Shown here in pieces: positions 31,900 through 44,779 of a stretch of 64,000 nt of DNA. This DNA comes from Phyto melanocephala (taxonomy: Eukaryota > Arthropoda > Insecta > Diptera > Rhinophoridae). Position 1 is the first letter of the stretch. Each line of letters begins with the position of its first letter. A model generated the notes under the pieces. The model saw only the letters and a list, made by a program, of their open reading frames with translations. It did no database searches and had not been told where the DNA came from. The stretch is from NCBI GenBank assembly GCA_941918925.1, contig OW799236.1:88841716-88905715 (forward strand), read 5' to 3'. Both the position numbers and the translations under genes were made by a program.

Positions 31900-34800
31900 A
31901 TATTAATATAAAATAGATACAGTTACATAAAAACTCTATATATCCAGCAAAAACTAGATAATGACTTGCTCTTACTAAACAACATACTTTTCAATAACTA
32001 CTACATATCGTCTGTCTTACTTAGAAGTGTTTTAGTAATGACTTGTTTTATAATGTGATACATAAGTACTTTCAGGCGTTTGCCTAGATGCACACTCAAT
32101 ACAATTTCTTGACGCGAAATTTGCTAGAAGCAATTCAAATACAGCACTTTTTATAATTCTCATTAGGTTTAACACGCATAGGGTAAAGGTAATAATTATT
32201 TTGACAACAGCGGCAAAGCATTTCATTAAAAAAGTGCTGATTTTCACTGATTATCAAATTTCAATAATATAACCGAATTTTCGTCCTTAGAATAAACGAA
32301 CGACTTTTGTAAGTCCATAATAGTAATGGGTTATTTATGCTATTAAAATCAAGTACTTATATATTGCTATAAAAGGAAGTACTTATTTAAGTCCCTTTTT
32401 ATAAGCGACCGTAATAAGTACTTATATGAGCCCCTCTTTGTAAGCGAGGGTGGTAAGTACTTGCCTCCAATGACATCGCCGTGTTAAAATAATAAACCAA
32501 TTATTTGAAGGTAGTGATGAACTGTTTTCTAGTACTTTAAATTCACTATTTTGTAATGTGTTATCAAAACGTTAACAAAACATAACATTTAAAAAAAATC
32601 ATGTTTTTGCAGATCCTAACTTAATAACGTAGTTGTACCATTTTATTTTCAGAAATACCTAGGGGAGGTTATTGACCGATTTAAATTTATTGGTTTACTG
32701 CGTTTAGTACCGAACAATAATTAAATTATCTACACGTTATGAATCTACACGTTATGAATGGTATAAAAGATTCGCCACAGTCGAATATATAGCGCACTCA
32801 CCTATTTTATAATGAATTTGTACGTTGATATGAAGTCCCAAAAGTTACTTTTTTTATTTCTATGGAATTCTTTGTATTTTTTGAGTTTATTACTTTTTAA
32901 TTTTTTTTTTATTAGAGACTACTTATCCAAGATGAGAAGAAAATTTACACGGTGGAATTTTAAAATTGAGGGCTATTGAACCAATTTAAGATTGATATGG
33001 AAATCTGGATCAATATACTAGCGGAATTTTTAAATAATTCAGAAGGACAAATAGGTATTTTTGTAATGTAAACTAATTTTTACACCTTCTGAAATTATGA
33101 ATCTAAAAGTCGGAGGCATTGATCTTGGCTGAGTCAGAATATATTATAGGAGGCCCAAGAGATAGTTAATTTCATTTATTCAATTGTTTAATAAAACGGA
33201 CATAGAAAATAACTAAAACAAAACGAACTAAACAGTGACCTGCTATGCACAGCACTTTTTCTTTTTTCAAATAAAATTAACGAAAAATTATTTTGTATAT
33301 AAAAAAATGTCCCTAAACAGTTTGGTGTGTAGCTATAATAAAGGATTAAAGCGAAATATTAAATAATCATGTTGGATCAGAGATGATAATGTAGGTATGT
33401 ATGATTCAAAAGATGTGTTCTGTTTTCAAACACCTATAATTTAAAATATGCATTGTAATCCAAAAAATGTTTAACAAACATTATAAAAAACGTAACAATA
33501 CTTTACAATATTGTTTATAACTAAATTATTCGATTAATTTTAATATTCGTATTGTCATTTAAAAACATTTAATCGCATTATTATCTCATCTCTGGTTTTT
33601 ATTGAACATACCTCATTATTTACTATTGAGTATTTTCCCGATATGGCAACTCATTGCCAGTGAACAAAATGTCATCACAGAACAGCGTTGTCAACTTTAA
33701 AATTTCAAAAAGCACCTAAACCCCTAAAAAAGCGCGTAATTTTCATAAAAAATCACTGAGTTTAAAATGTGTACAAATTTAACTTTACATATGCTAATAT
33801 AATCATTACTTAAAAAAAATTAAAGCTTTTAGATGCCAGTTGCCCCCTAAAATAAATTATTTTACAAATGGCAATAAGACTGGAGTTTTGATTGATATCG
33901 ATAATCGAAATACAAGTCTAAAGATATTCTGTTCTTTATATTATTAGGCCAAAACATGCAAATGTACTACCAATGCAAATATTAACCTTATCAGGGTGTC
34001 AATTTGTGCTCTAAAAAATTTTAAAATGAAAAGTATTTGCATATTAATTTCTCCTTTTTTATTTTCACCAAGGTTTGATCAACTTGAAACTTTACTTACA
34101 AAATAAATTCTCGTAACAATTTCATTTTATAAAAAGTAGGTGGGTTATGTCTCATAAACCATACAGGATATCAACAAACCAGTATCGGAAATAAGTTACA
34201 ATTAATAATAGACAAGCAAAACACTCAAATAACAGAAACATTGTATACTATCAATCCTTATAATCTTCTTAATTATTAGTTTTAGTATCATAAGCTGAAA
34301 GTATTATCAACATAATATCATTTTACAATGAGTAAATATTTTTTAGCTTTGTTAAGATACAAAATACGTAAGGGTAATTAAAGATATTTACCCTTACAAA
34401 AATTGTTTTCAATTAAAAAAATTATTTTCAAATTTAGTATTTGGTGTCACCGAAATAAAAATAAAAGCACTAAAGACTTAAAAAAAAATCACCAAGCACT
34501 AACTAGCAATTTTTTCGCTTCCAAAATGTTAAAAATCACCAAAAACGGTGATAAAATCACCGAGTTGACAACGCTGTCACAGAACACAGATGTCATTTCG
34601 CAAACAAATTGGCGTGAGAATTTTTGCTATTCATTAAAATTAAAAAAATTCAATTTGTTTATAACATGGACCAAAATGCATTAAAGTTGTATAATATACC
34701 TGTAGAAATTTTTATATTCAAATGTATTTGAATTCCATCTTAAAATGTCCAGTGTTTTGGTTTAAAATACATAAGTAATTGAAGATTTAGAAAATGTAAT

Positions 34801-35112
34801 AGTCTGTAATTTAAAAATTTGTACCGCTCGTAGATTATTGTTTATTACTAACTAAATTAGTCTTTCTAATTCTATTAAAGATTACAGTAGATAACTGATA
34901 TAAGAAACAAAAATGCTACAATATTTTTTTTATATGCGTCTCATCACATAAAATCATTTTTATGTGTTGGTATATAATTTTTTTTTGTTTTAATAAAAGT
35001 ACTTACCTGTAATAAGTTCTATTATATCAGCTACTTACTGTAACAACTATTACTTATGTAGCTTATTTATTCAGTATGCTGAGATTACTGCTGATAGGCA
35101 GTGCATTTAATC
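31900..35112. other. TEP-I to UGT intergenic region
   Basis: The palindromic word AAGTACTTAT occurs at 32351, 32377 and 32416, with AAGTACTTGC at 32455. A DR-type end (AGATTCGCCACAGTCGAATA) is at 32760-32810. A hAT element occupies 33683-34576. No host gene is recognised; the open frame at 34403-34684 overlaps the hAT element's end and resembles nothing known. No clear TATA box was fixed for the UGT gene. Confidence 0.6.
33683..34576. mobile_element. Non-autonomous hAT element with perfect 8-bp target duplication
   Basis: Perfect 14-bp terminal repeats CAGCGTTGTCAACT (33683) and its reverse complement (ending 34576) are flanked by identical 8-mers TCACAGAA at 33675-33682 and 34577-34584. The 8-bp duplication and CA-N-TG ends define a hAT insertion of 894 bp. 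No transposase coding is seen. Confidence 0.88.
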
Positions 35113-35753
35113 ATGTGGGTTTTAAAGTTCTGGTATTATGCCTTAATTTCAATTGTGTTAACACAAGCTGAAACTAAACGAATACTGGGCATATTTCCAC
35201 ATTTTGGATACAGTCACTTTAAGGTATTCTATCCCTTATTGCGTAATTTATCGGAGAGAGGTCACAATGTCACCGTGATTACATATATAAAAGCTCCCAC
35301 TACAACTTCAACAAAAGATAACTATGAGGAACTGCTATTACAAGGCATGGAAGTAATCAATGTAGTGCCACTGGATGAGATGAAAGCTAGAACCTGGAAG
35401 GGATTGATTGATGAATATTTTGCATTACATAATGAGGGACAGAAATCTTGCGAGCGCTTCTATAAAAGTGGTCATGTTGAGAAGGTCTTAAAACGTCATC
35501 AGCAACAACCTTATAATCTTGTTATAACAGAATATTTCAATTCAGATTGCCAATTAGCTGTACCATATTTAATGAAGACACCTGTGGTTGCCTTAAGTAG
35601 TTGCCTTTTAATGCCATGGTATTATGATCGCATTCTAATGCCAGATACCCCTTCATTCGTTCAGTCTGAGTTTGTGGGTTTCCGTACACCGCTCAACTTG
35701 CGTGAACGTATAATGAATTTTGTGCAAGCAAAGTCATTGTCTTTGCTGTATCG
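35113..35753 (+). CDS. UDP-glycosyltransferase, exon 1
   Basis: The gene encodes a family 1 (GT1) UDP-glycosyltransferase, an ER membrane enzyme that transfers sugar from a UDP-sugar to small lipophilic molecules in detoxification, pigmentation or hormone turnover. This exon holds the signal peptide (MWVLKFWYYALISIVLTQAE) and the acceptor-binding half. HFGYSHFKVFYPLLRNLSERG carries the expected catalytic His (YSH), and ITEYFNSDCQLAVP the partner Asp. The ATG at 35113 is chosen because the signal peptide begins at once; a GTG 12 bases upstream is not needed. The donor is CG|GTAAGT at 35754. Exons join to 1632 nt, 543 residues, close to the usual 520-530. It lies between two TEP genes on the same strand. 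Confidence 0.9.
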
Positions 35754-35816
35754 GTAAGTAGACATGAAATGAATAGAAACAATAAATAATCGAAATTTGT
35801 TTTCATATTTTTTAAG

Positions 35817-36247
35817 TTATTACACCAATTATTTTGATAACAAAATAATAAAACATTATCTAAATATTGATGTCGATGTAGCTCAAATAGCAAAGAAAAA
35901 TACCCGTTTAATATTTGGTAACCAACACTATTCCTTAATGGGGGTAAGACCCTTTAACCAACAGTTTGTGGAAATTGGTGGCATACACATTAATGAACAA
36001 GAGGTCAATAATGAATTATCTATGGAAATCGATTTGTTTTTGAAAAATGTTACAAAAGATGTACTTTTCATTTCATGGGGTTCTATGATAAAAGGCTCTA
36101 CTTTAAGTGAAGATAGGTTGAAGGCTATATTGAGTGTTCTTACAAAATTAAATTTAAAAGTCATATGGAAATGGGAATCAGATGAAATTCCAATCAAAAG
36201 TGATCAATTTCTTTTTATTAAATGGGCACCACAACTAACTCTGATTT
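35817..36247 (+). CDS. UDP-glycosyltransferase, exon 2
   Basis: The acceptor is TTTTTTAAG ending at 35816 and the donor is ATTT|GTAAGT at 36248. It finishes an Arg codon with exon 1 and leaves one base of a Cys codon. It starts YYTNYFDNKIIKHYLNIDVD and continues to the start of the nucleotide-sugar half: FISWGSMIKGST is the first loop of the UDP-binding domain (FxSxGS in the family), and IWKWESDEIP and FLFIKWAPQLTLIC lead to the WxPQ...H signature. The intron before it is 63 bp. Confidence 0.9.
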
Positions 36248-36502
36248 GTAAGTTGAAAAATATTTGAAAAAAAAAGAAACAAATCTAATAGTTTTCATTA
36301 CATATTTATGTAAATTATATATTAACAAATGCTGGTTTTATCTATTATTTAAAATTTAAATAATGCTAAATTATAATTTTATATGTAAGCTAAAACTATA
36401 TTACATGTGGATACAATTCAGCTTCTCTAATAAACTATAAATTCAGAAAATGAGAAACATTTTAAAATTACTTAATAATCTTTCTTTCGTTTTATTGTTT
36501 AG

Positions 36503-37062
36503 GTCATCCAAAAATTACCCTTTTCTGGGGTCATGGTGGACTTTTAAGTACCACCGAGGCTGTTTACTGCGGCAAACCTATGCTAATAACACCAATTTAT
36601 GGTGACCAGTTTGTAAATGGCTTTGCAGTAGAAAATAGAAAAATTGGACGCATTGTAAGTTTTAACAATATTACAGAGGAAACACTGCAACAAGAGTTTA
36701 CACAAGTGCTTAAGCAAAAGTATGTAAAAGTAAATGATATTTGTGCCATGAAACTACAATTTTTTAACATTTGCAGCTATTCTTTGAAAGCTTTGGAAAT
36801 ATCGAAAATATTTCGCGATCGCGAATCAACACCTCTCAATACAGCTACCTGGTGGGTTGAGCATTTACTGCAACACAAAATCAACGAAGAGATTCTACAC
36901 TCATATGCTGTTGATTTAAATTGGTTTGTCTACAATTCATTGGATGTGATTTCCATATTATTAGGCATTTTTGTTATAATAATTCTGATAATAAGATTTT
37001 TATTAAAATTATTTTTCGTTGGAAGTATCAGCAATAAATATGATAAGTTAAAACAAAACTAA
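36503..37062 (+). CDS. UDP-glycosyltransferase, exon 3
   Basis: The acceptor is TTGTTTAG ending at 36502 and the stop ends at 37062. It encodes the UGT signature: HPKITLFWGHGGLLSTTEAV followed by CGKPMLITPIYGDQFVNG, with HGG, the Glu, and Asp-Gln that bind UDP-sugar. The residue before HGG is Gly where Thr is usual in insect enzymes (FITHGG), a small oddity. Near the end is one membrane helix (SILLGIFVIIILIIRFLLKL), then a short cytosolic tail ending KLKQN, which fits the KxKxx ER-retention pattern. The intron before it is 255 bp. Confidence 0.9.
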
Positions 37063-37186
37063 TAGTTTGCGGCAGAAACGTTTTTATACTATAATATAGT
37101 AATCAATTTATTGTACCTTATAACATTTAATTAAGCCATATAAAGAAACTGTTAGTATATAACAAAGTGTTTTTGTAAAATTATAA

Positions 37187-37192
37187 AATAAA
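37187..37192 (+). terminator. Polyadenylation signal of the UGT gene
   Basis: AATAAA lies 125 bases after the stop codon and is the first good candidate. Confidence 0.45.
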
Positions 37193-39345
37193 TTATTTAA
37201 CAATTTTTAAAATTTCTTTTTTAATTCCCTTTTCTCATACTTTTTTCTGCTATATATTTTAACCGAATTAACAATTAAAAATTAATTATTTAGAATAGAT
37301 AATATCTGACTTTTTTTAATAAAGGCAAACGTGATTAAAACAAGGGAAAAATTGAACTTTTTTTGTGTTGACTGGAACTTTATTGCAATTTTTACTAATT
37401 TGAGATCGCTGATTTCAAATCCAATCTCCGTTTTTCTTCATCAGCTTGCATTTTTAAGTTACAGATACTAATCGTATTTCTAACTTTTTTCCAAAAATTT
37501 AAAGTTCAATTAATTTTAACTTTACTTCTCATTTAGCGATCTTCAAAATTTCTTTTTTTGTTGATATAATGTTGGTTAAAAAAACAATCAAACTTTTAAA
37601 ATCACAAAAAAAACAAGTAAGAGTTCTATATTCGGCCGTACCGAAACTTATATACCCTTCACAACGGAATGTATTAATGAATGTATATTTAAAACAAATG
37701 AAAAAATTATAAAATACAAAACAATAAGGGCTTGAACTACGGGCCTTCGTTTTTTTTTCAATGGATCCCTCGTAAAATTATAAAATAAGTTAATATATAC
37801 ATTCCATATGTATAAATAATAAAAAATGAAAAAATATATAAAATTTTGTTTTTGCTCAGCTGGGATTCGATGCCACGTTCACTCTGACCAGTATACAACG
37901 TTTGTATGTATGTGTTGCATGTTGTTTTTGTAAAAAAACGAGGTGGTCGTGGTTTTTTCCTTATATCTTAGTTGTTAATGTACCGATTTTTATGATTTTC
38001 AATACCGACCTACATCCGAATATTTCCAATATTTTAATACCTCAGGAGGGTCCAGGAGATGTCAGGGGGTTTCTAAAAGTTGATTTCAACACATACGCCG
38101 ATAGATGGATAGGGCTTAATCAACTCCTCTATTCATAAGCTTTCAGAAAATATATACTTTATGGGGTCGGAAATGAATATGGTAGAAATTTCACATGGAA
38201 TGACAAACCTATATAGTATACCCTTTTTCAGTTTTGTGTGAAGGGTATAAAAATAAATTGTTTTACCAAGGATAAGTTTTGGCTGGAGTTCTGACTCACT
38301 CCTTAGTTTAAAACCATCTAAGTGGTATGCTTACAGTGGTTCTCTGATATTTTCTCCAGACTAATTTTTTTTCTTTAAAAAATCGAAAATTATTTCTAGT
38401 CCCTGAATTTGGTGCCATAAAAGTACATAAAATTGGTGCATCAAAAATTTGCACAGCCGAATATTGTGCTCATACTTGTTCATAATATTATTGTACTATC
38501 AGAATTACTCTCGACGACCATATTTTATAAAAGAACGAATATACATATATTTTGTAAATAAATTTAGATTCTCGGGAGATTAACAGCTAAAGAATAATCA
38601 CTAAAGTGGTTTGTCAGGGTAACCAAACGTAAATTATCATATTAAGTTGCCAAGATTGGCTTTATTTTGTATAAACTTAAAGCGTTAAGAAAGCTTAACT
38701 CAAACTAAGCTCATACTCATTTACAAACAAAATAAAAGTTAACAAGTTAGTTACAATTCGATGATACGACGGTCAACAACTAAAAGCGGATAAATAAAAC
38801 GGTTTCAAGTGGTATCGACCTAAAAACGCGCGTGATTGAGAAATAATATCTGCACATGTAGTATATATGTATAAATAGAAAATAGTGAGAAAGAGAGAGA
38901 AAGAAAATAAAAACAAACATAATAAATACGTGCTATTTGAAGCTAGCTGCTTGTCCATAAACAAAAGATCAACTCAAAAGATAAATAAATGCGAAAAAGA
39001 TATGATAACAACAATTGCTATATAGAATAAAAAAAATTAAATTAATTGACACAAAGTTGGATAAAAAGTCAACAGCCCACACATAAAACATATGCACACA
39101 AAGTGGATGATTAATATTTGTATTTAGTAAATTCTTTTTATATTAGTTGAATTTATCAAAGTGATTTCATTAATACATCTGTACGTACATATGTACGTAT
39201 GAACGTGCAAATTTGGAATGCAAAATTAAGTTTGTCAGTTGGTGAAAAAATAAAATAAAAATATTAATAAAAGTTTTTGTAGCTTAATGTTAATAAGAGC
39301 GCAAATAAGTTTTGCAACAACAATAGTAATAGCAGTCTGTATAAA
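37193..39345. other. UGT to TEP-II intergenic region and TEP-II upstream DNA
   Basis: Contains a full DR-1 element (37613-38250) and a DR-type end at 38430-38480 (TTTGCACAGCCGAATATTGT). The 860 bp before the TEP-II start codon have no recognised gene. A TATAAATA word is at about 38871 but lacks a supporting initiator, so no promoter is called. Confidence 0.55.
37613..38250 (+). repeat. Dispersed repeat DR-1, most complete copy
   Basis: Runs from ACAAGTAAGAGTTCTATATT through TATACCCTTCAC (37651), the GCTCAGCTGGGATTCGATGC body and GGGGTCGGAAATGAA to a closing GTGAAGGGTATAA, about 640 bp. The inner TATACCCTTCAC/GTGAAGGGTATA inverted repeat defines a core. No coding content; class unknown. Confidence 0.7.
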
Positions 39346-39407
39346 ATGTTATACATAAAGTGTTTAATAATTTTATCACTACTGGTGCATTTAAATTCCT
39401 GTCAAGG
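39346..39407 (+). CDS. TEP-II exon 1: signal peptide
   Basis: ATG at 39346 opens MLYIKCLIILSLLVHLNSCQ, a clear secretory signal peptide, followed by GG and a donor GTTTGT at 39408. The two leftover bases GG join T at 60534 to make Gly, giving a mature start G-LYSIIAPNTLRPN as in fly TEPs. The next exon is 21 kb away; no other acceptor with a fitting TEP N-terminus was found between. The pairing is inferred from phase, the signal peptide and the missing N-terminus of the downstream exons, and needs transcript support. Confidence 0.75.
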
Positions 39408-39848
39408 GTTTGTATTTTTTATATTGTAAACATAAGTATATGAACTCTTTAACTATTCTTTTAATGTATGTATGTACCTACATATGTAGTTTAAATATCG
39501 TTTATTACATTTGTTTAATATGTATGTATGATGTGCTTTGAAAACGAAATGATCTCATAAATAAAATGACAGAAATACAGGCAAAAAAAAAAATAACAAA
39601 ATCCAGTTTTTATAAACAAAATATTTGACGTAAAAAAAACCACAAATAAGTTTAAAAACCTCGCACTCGTTTATATGGATGTGTGTGTCATTAGCAAAAA
39701 TAAAAAAAATTTAAAAAATTTAAAAATACGAAAAACTTATCACATATAAGACTTAAGAAACGTAATTCGTTTACATTGTCTTTTTCTTAACACGGTCTTT
39801 TTTGGACATGAACAATAACAATCAAAAGATTTAAGACACATACATGTA

Positions 39849-40947
39849 CAGTGGCACAGAAAACTCTACATACCCCCTTATTTATTACAATTGCGGAAAG
39901 CCTGAGAAAGCTTTATAATAAAAAATTATAATAAACGATAACATTAGAATAATAAAAGATAAATCCATAAAATTATTTGTAAGTTTCACAGTTTTGTAAT
40001 ACAAACAACAAAATGGCCATTTTAGGGCACAGAAAAGTCTGCATACTGCTAACTTAACGTACCAATAATAATAAGCAACCATGCAAAATTAACAATGCTA
40101 CAAATTAATGTCAGCTCTTAAATATTTTACAGTTACTATTTCCGTGTTAATTTAAAGCAAATTTTTTTTCAAAAAAGTTAAAATTTAAAAAAAATCATTG
40201 AAAAAGGAAAAGAAACTTGTTTGCAGTTACAAATACTTATTATTAAATACTGCGAAAATGGAAAATCTTTACGGGAAACTGGCGAATTTGTAGGGCGTTC
40301 GAGGGCAACTGTACAAACAATAATTAGAAACTGTTAAGAAACAAAATGCTTTGAAAGTAAGGCAAGAAGTGGCCGTCCACCTAAAGTAACTCCACGTATA
40401 AAACGCCAGATTCTTGGGGAGATTAAAAAAAATCCAAGAAATACAAAAGTGGAAATTTCAAATAAATAATATTGTTTCAGTTCACCCAGAAACAGTACTC
40501 AGAAATAGCGAATATCATAGTCGCGTGCCCAGTAGGAAGCAATACATCAGCGAAATTAACAAAGCCAAACGTATAGAATTTGATATTTTGTGTTAAATTT
40601 GATATTTTGTTAATAAATGAATTGAACTTTATTTTTTAAATTTACTATTCTTAGCCGTGTTTATTACCACTTTATTAAGTAACAACTAAAATTCTTAAAT
40701 AAAATAGTTGATATTTACACACAACATTTGTAGCTCTGATCAAAAGAGTGCTGATGATGAAACCGTAGCTGGTTTCGAAAATGCATTCCACTCAGCTAGT
40801 ATCGGATGACTAACTTTTCCTAGATATTCTGTCATTATCACATAGAACTTATAGCCTAATATAAAAATATAATAAAATTCTGTAGGTTGGTTATAATATC
40901 CAGAATTGAAAAAAGTATGGGGGTATGTAGAGTTTTCTGTGCCACTG
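39849..40947 (+). mobile_element. Tc1-family transposon, internally deleted
   Basis: Terminal repeats of 29 bp begin CAGTGGCACAGAAAACTCTA and end with the exact reverse complement at 40947, flanked by TA on both sides (39847-39848, 40948-40949). On the + strand, 40245-40595 encodes broken transposase: CENGKSLRETGEFVGRSRAT, GRPPKVTPRIKRQILGEIKK and HPETVLRNSEYHSRVP with YISEINKAKRIEF in shifted frames. Coding stops before the catalytic core, so the DDE part is deleted and the element is non-autonomous. Confidence 0.88.
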
Positions 40948-41416
40948 TACATACATAATCACTTGCATTGACTTTACTCAATATTTCATAAAATTCACAT
41001 TGGAACTGGTTATTATAAAATTGCATTAAATGAACAATACTATTGCTGCGATTATAAAAATCAACTTTATATCTTTCAAACTATTTTAGATAATAAAAAC
41101 TTTATTCGAAAAAAAGGTTTGACAGAAATTTGGTATCTGGTATTTTTTAGTAAGTCCGTTAGCAGAGTAAAACGTGAAAATTATACTTTTCTACAAAAAT
41201 GTTATCTATACAAAAATTAGCCCAGACTTATTAACTGCATATTTATTAATAATTTAGAGCAATAGAAGATAAATATATGAACGTTAGAAATTTTTTTTAC
41301 ATAAATAAAATTTTTTTTTGCAAAACTTGTCACAAACAAATGTTTGCTAAAATGGAATACATATTTTGAAAATTTCAGTTAATATGGTACTTAATTTTTT
41401 TAATTATGTTTAAATA

Positions 41417-42888
41417 TGGAGGGTTCAGAGAGCTGAAGCGAACCAAGTCCCTAAAACACAATTCGAAGATATTTTGAGGTTTAGTAAATTAACTGCCATT
41501 AATTCCTGGAATGAATATTTCAGTTATACTAAAAACAGTTTTAAAGTTTATTCTCAAAATTGTTTAAAGATATAAATTTTACAAACTGCATTTGAAAACT
41601 TTTGCAACAAATTAAAAAAGAAAAAAAAAAGAGTGACTTGGTTCATTTTTACTCCGAATAATAGTTATTATTGACAACTATTGTAATTTTGTAGTAAAAT
41701 AAAAGTGTATAATTTTTGACAAAAGTAGTAAAAATTAAATTATTTAAAATTAATTAACAATATGTATATGGGAAAAAGTATTGAATTTTAAGGTTAAATG
41801 AAGGGTATAAAATATATTTACACATAAAAAAATTCGTCATTTTTAACTTCATCATTTTGGGACTGGTCCTGATAACAACGATCTCTTGTTTGACTAGTAG
41901 ATTCTTATAAAAACTATGGTACTCTGTCGGACTCATTCACCTGGCTGCTACATTTGTGTTTGCATCCACAATCGAAATTGCGAAAAAATGTTTTTACAAA
42001 AATGGTAAGACCTTATTGGTTCGTGTATTCCGTTCCACTGTTGCAGCCAAGCTTACCCACATTCTTATTCCACTTTGCCTTGTGCTTTTGTTTCTTCCTT
42101 CCCAGTCCTGCAGATGCAGATGATGGCCCAGCCACCGGCTCTACAGCCACATTTTCTTTTATAATAAATACAAAAAATAATAATTATAAAAAAATTCAAT
42201 TTAATAACCAAATGTTTAATTACCTTATAGATTAGCAAATCTATTACTGTCCGATGATTCCGATCCTGGACAATATTCCTATCCTCATTAGTAGAAAAAT
42301 CACTAGCACTACTATTACCACTTTCCATTTTAAATTAACACTGATTTCTTAAAATATTTATGAAAACTGAATAACTGTTGGGGGAAATGTTTTCAATTGT
42401 TTTGCACTTTTGGTTATCTATGAGTGGCAAATAATTTAAACAAACTCAAAAATCAAATCAATCAATGGTATAATTTTCTCATTTTCTTTAAACAAAGTTA
42501 TTTTTTACAAAGTATGAAATTAAATATTTTTTAATTAATAAAATAATCACGCTACACACTCAAGCAATACTTAACCGTTTTTTTTTTTAATATTTTTTTG
42601 GGTTTTAATGGGTCTTGTAAATTTTTTATTTATTTAATTTTTTTGTTATATGCAATATTTTATAAATGTTTTGTTCAATTCCAATTTGGATCACACTGAC
42701 TTGGTTCGTTTCAGCTTCGAAAATGAGAGCAATTGACTTGGGTTTTTTACCGCTACCTTAGGAACTAAACACTTTTTGACTTAGCAGGTTACAGAACTAA
42801 ATAGAGTTAAATTTTGCACAGCATTTGGCACTAATTTTGACATTTTTTATATTTTATGACTTGGTTCAGTACAGCTTTGAGCCCTCCA
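41417..42888. mobile_element. Unclassified inverted-repeat element, ~1.47 kb
   Basis: The left end TGGAGGGTTCAGAG and right end CTTTGAGCCCTCCA are inverted over about 30 bp with gaps, bounded by TA. The word ACTTGGTTC or its complement recurs in both subterminal regions (about 41448, 41635, 42699, 42858). Open frames on both strands at 41954-42328 resemble no transposase I know. Confidence 0.55.
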
Positions 42889-44779
42889 TATGTATGTCCA
42901 AAATACTTTTATATCCGTATTACAATTCAAATACATGTGTCACTACTTCAAACCCAATTTTACTATCTTGCTACTAGGTTTGATTGCACTTCAGAAATGT
43001 TTATATTTAGGCAATGTTTATACAAAAATATTAATCTTCATTTTGAAATCATTTTATATATTCCCTTACAGCTTTAGTTGTCTTTATTATCTCAATTGCA
43101 TATGGGCTAATCCGAAAATTCTTAAACCAAAGGCAGAAATTTAAAGTTGCCCAAAATCCAAATGTTTGTTAATGGAATAATAGGATACATATTCAAGCTT
43201 CAAAATATATAAGCACTACGGTTTTACAGTGGTTTGTTTGTCCTTGACAGAGGCTAACCTGAACGTACCTCTTGCTTTCATTGATTTTTGTAAAAAAGGG
43301 TATTTTTCATGGTCAAACAAGTGGGTAAAACAGTCGCTTTAGTATTTAGCGTTAAGCAAAACTGTAATCTGTTTAATTTTCTTTTATTTAAGATAAAAAT
43401 TATATTTGTAAGTTATCCAAAATATGTTAACAATTTGAACTAAAAATGGGTACACTGTGTGTAACGTCCGTAACGGAAAATAGGGCTTTTTAAGTTTAAC
43501 AGAATGAATTTTAATAATTTTGTTTTCCGAACTAGCTTTATAAACAGAGTTTTTTATGCACTTTAATCTGATGAAAAAAAAAAAAGAAATACATTTATTA
43601 CACTTTTTTTTTTAAATATAAATGACAAAGTGTGTAACGTCCGGCATGAAAATACTTAAAAATTTTATTTTAATATTTTGAGGTGGAAGTGTTGATAATG
43701 GATTTTCACCTGCTGAATCTGAACCTGGGCTTAAAATTGCTCTAGGTTGCCGAGAATTCGAAAAACTTCACCTCAAAGTAACAAAAAGTGTGTTTAAATA
43801 ACATGCGATCCCCTAATCTGCAACTTAAATTGAAATGAATTTCAAATTCAGCTGAAACCTAAAATAATTCCTAAAAATCAATAATTAGTAATTAATAATC
43901 ATGTTGTAAACAGTAACCCCGATGTCCCCCTTCAAATATTTGGCGGTACGCCCATGCATGTAAAGTTTACGTACGGATTTTCCGTTAGAAATTAGGAATT
44001 TTTTTGCTACTTCGCATGGAAAAGGAGCGATGGACGGTGTTGGTGCTGTTGTTAAGCGAAAAGTTTGGCAACTAGTAAAAGCCCAAAATCTCATCTTAAT
44101 AAAAGCTCGAGATTTTCACATATTAGCAACAAAAAAAATTTATGTGGGGTTTTCATGTCCGTCTGTCCGTGTGTCCGCGTAAGGTATTAAAATATCAGAT
44201 ATATTCTAGGTAAATAAACAACTGAGGTATTAGAAAAAAAACCACGACCACCTCGTTTTTCAAACAACAACTTAACTCATGATGAAGTGGTTCGATTTAG
44301 TTGAAATATGAATCATTTTAACATTTATGTGTCATTGGAGATCATGTATTTTTACAGCATGTTCTCAGATAGCTGCCAGTTGGTTAAATGAGCCGAATTA
44401 GTAATAGTTTTTTAAAGCCATCAAAATAATTTCTTATTGCCATTCTTTAAACAATTTTTCCTTTTGGTTTTCAATGTACATCAATTACTGACTCACTGTC
44501 TTTTTAGCTTCTTGTTTTCTTGTCATTTTGATTATTTTCGCTTTATTCATCTGATTCTGTTCATAATTTATTTTTAGCAATTTTTTTTGTAAGATTTATA
44601 AAATTAAAGCTTGTTTTAAAAACCTACGCATTGACTTTTAGTGGTGTTGTACATGCATATTTGTATTTCCTTTAGTTTACCTTGACTTGTCGGTATTTTT
44701 TGTTATTAGTATTTATTTAAGCGAATGTGTTTTTTTTAAATTTATTTACATTGGAATTAATTAGCTGTTTATGTATATA
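42889..44779. other. Intron segment without recognised gene
   Basis: TGTGTAACGTCCG occurs at about 43457 and 43631. A minus-strand frame at 43885-44094 is unrecognised. 44150-44260 is a minus-strand DR-1 fragment (CCGTCTGTCCGTGTGTCCGC and CCACGACCACCTCGTTTTTC). Nothing else seen. Confidence 0.5.

Noticed and set aside
34403..34684. 93-residue open frame
   Set aside because: It spans the end of a hAT element and its flanking duplication, and has no recognisable domain.
38866..38880. TATAAATA as the TEP-II promoter
   Set aside because: No initiator or downstream element supports it, and TATA-like words are common in this AT-rich DNA.
41954..42328. Overlapping open frames on both strands
   Set aside because: They lie inside an inverted-repeat element and match no known transposase, so no gene is claimed.
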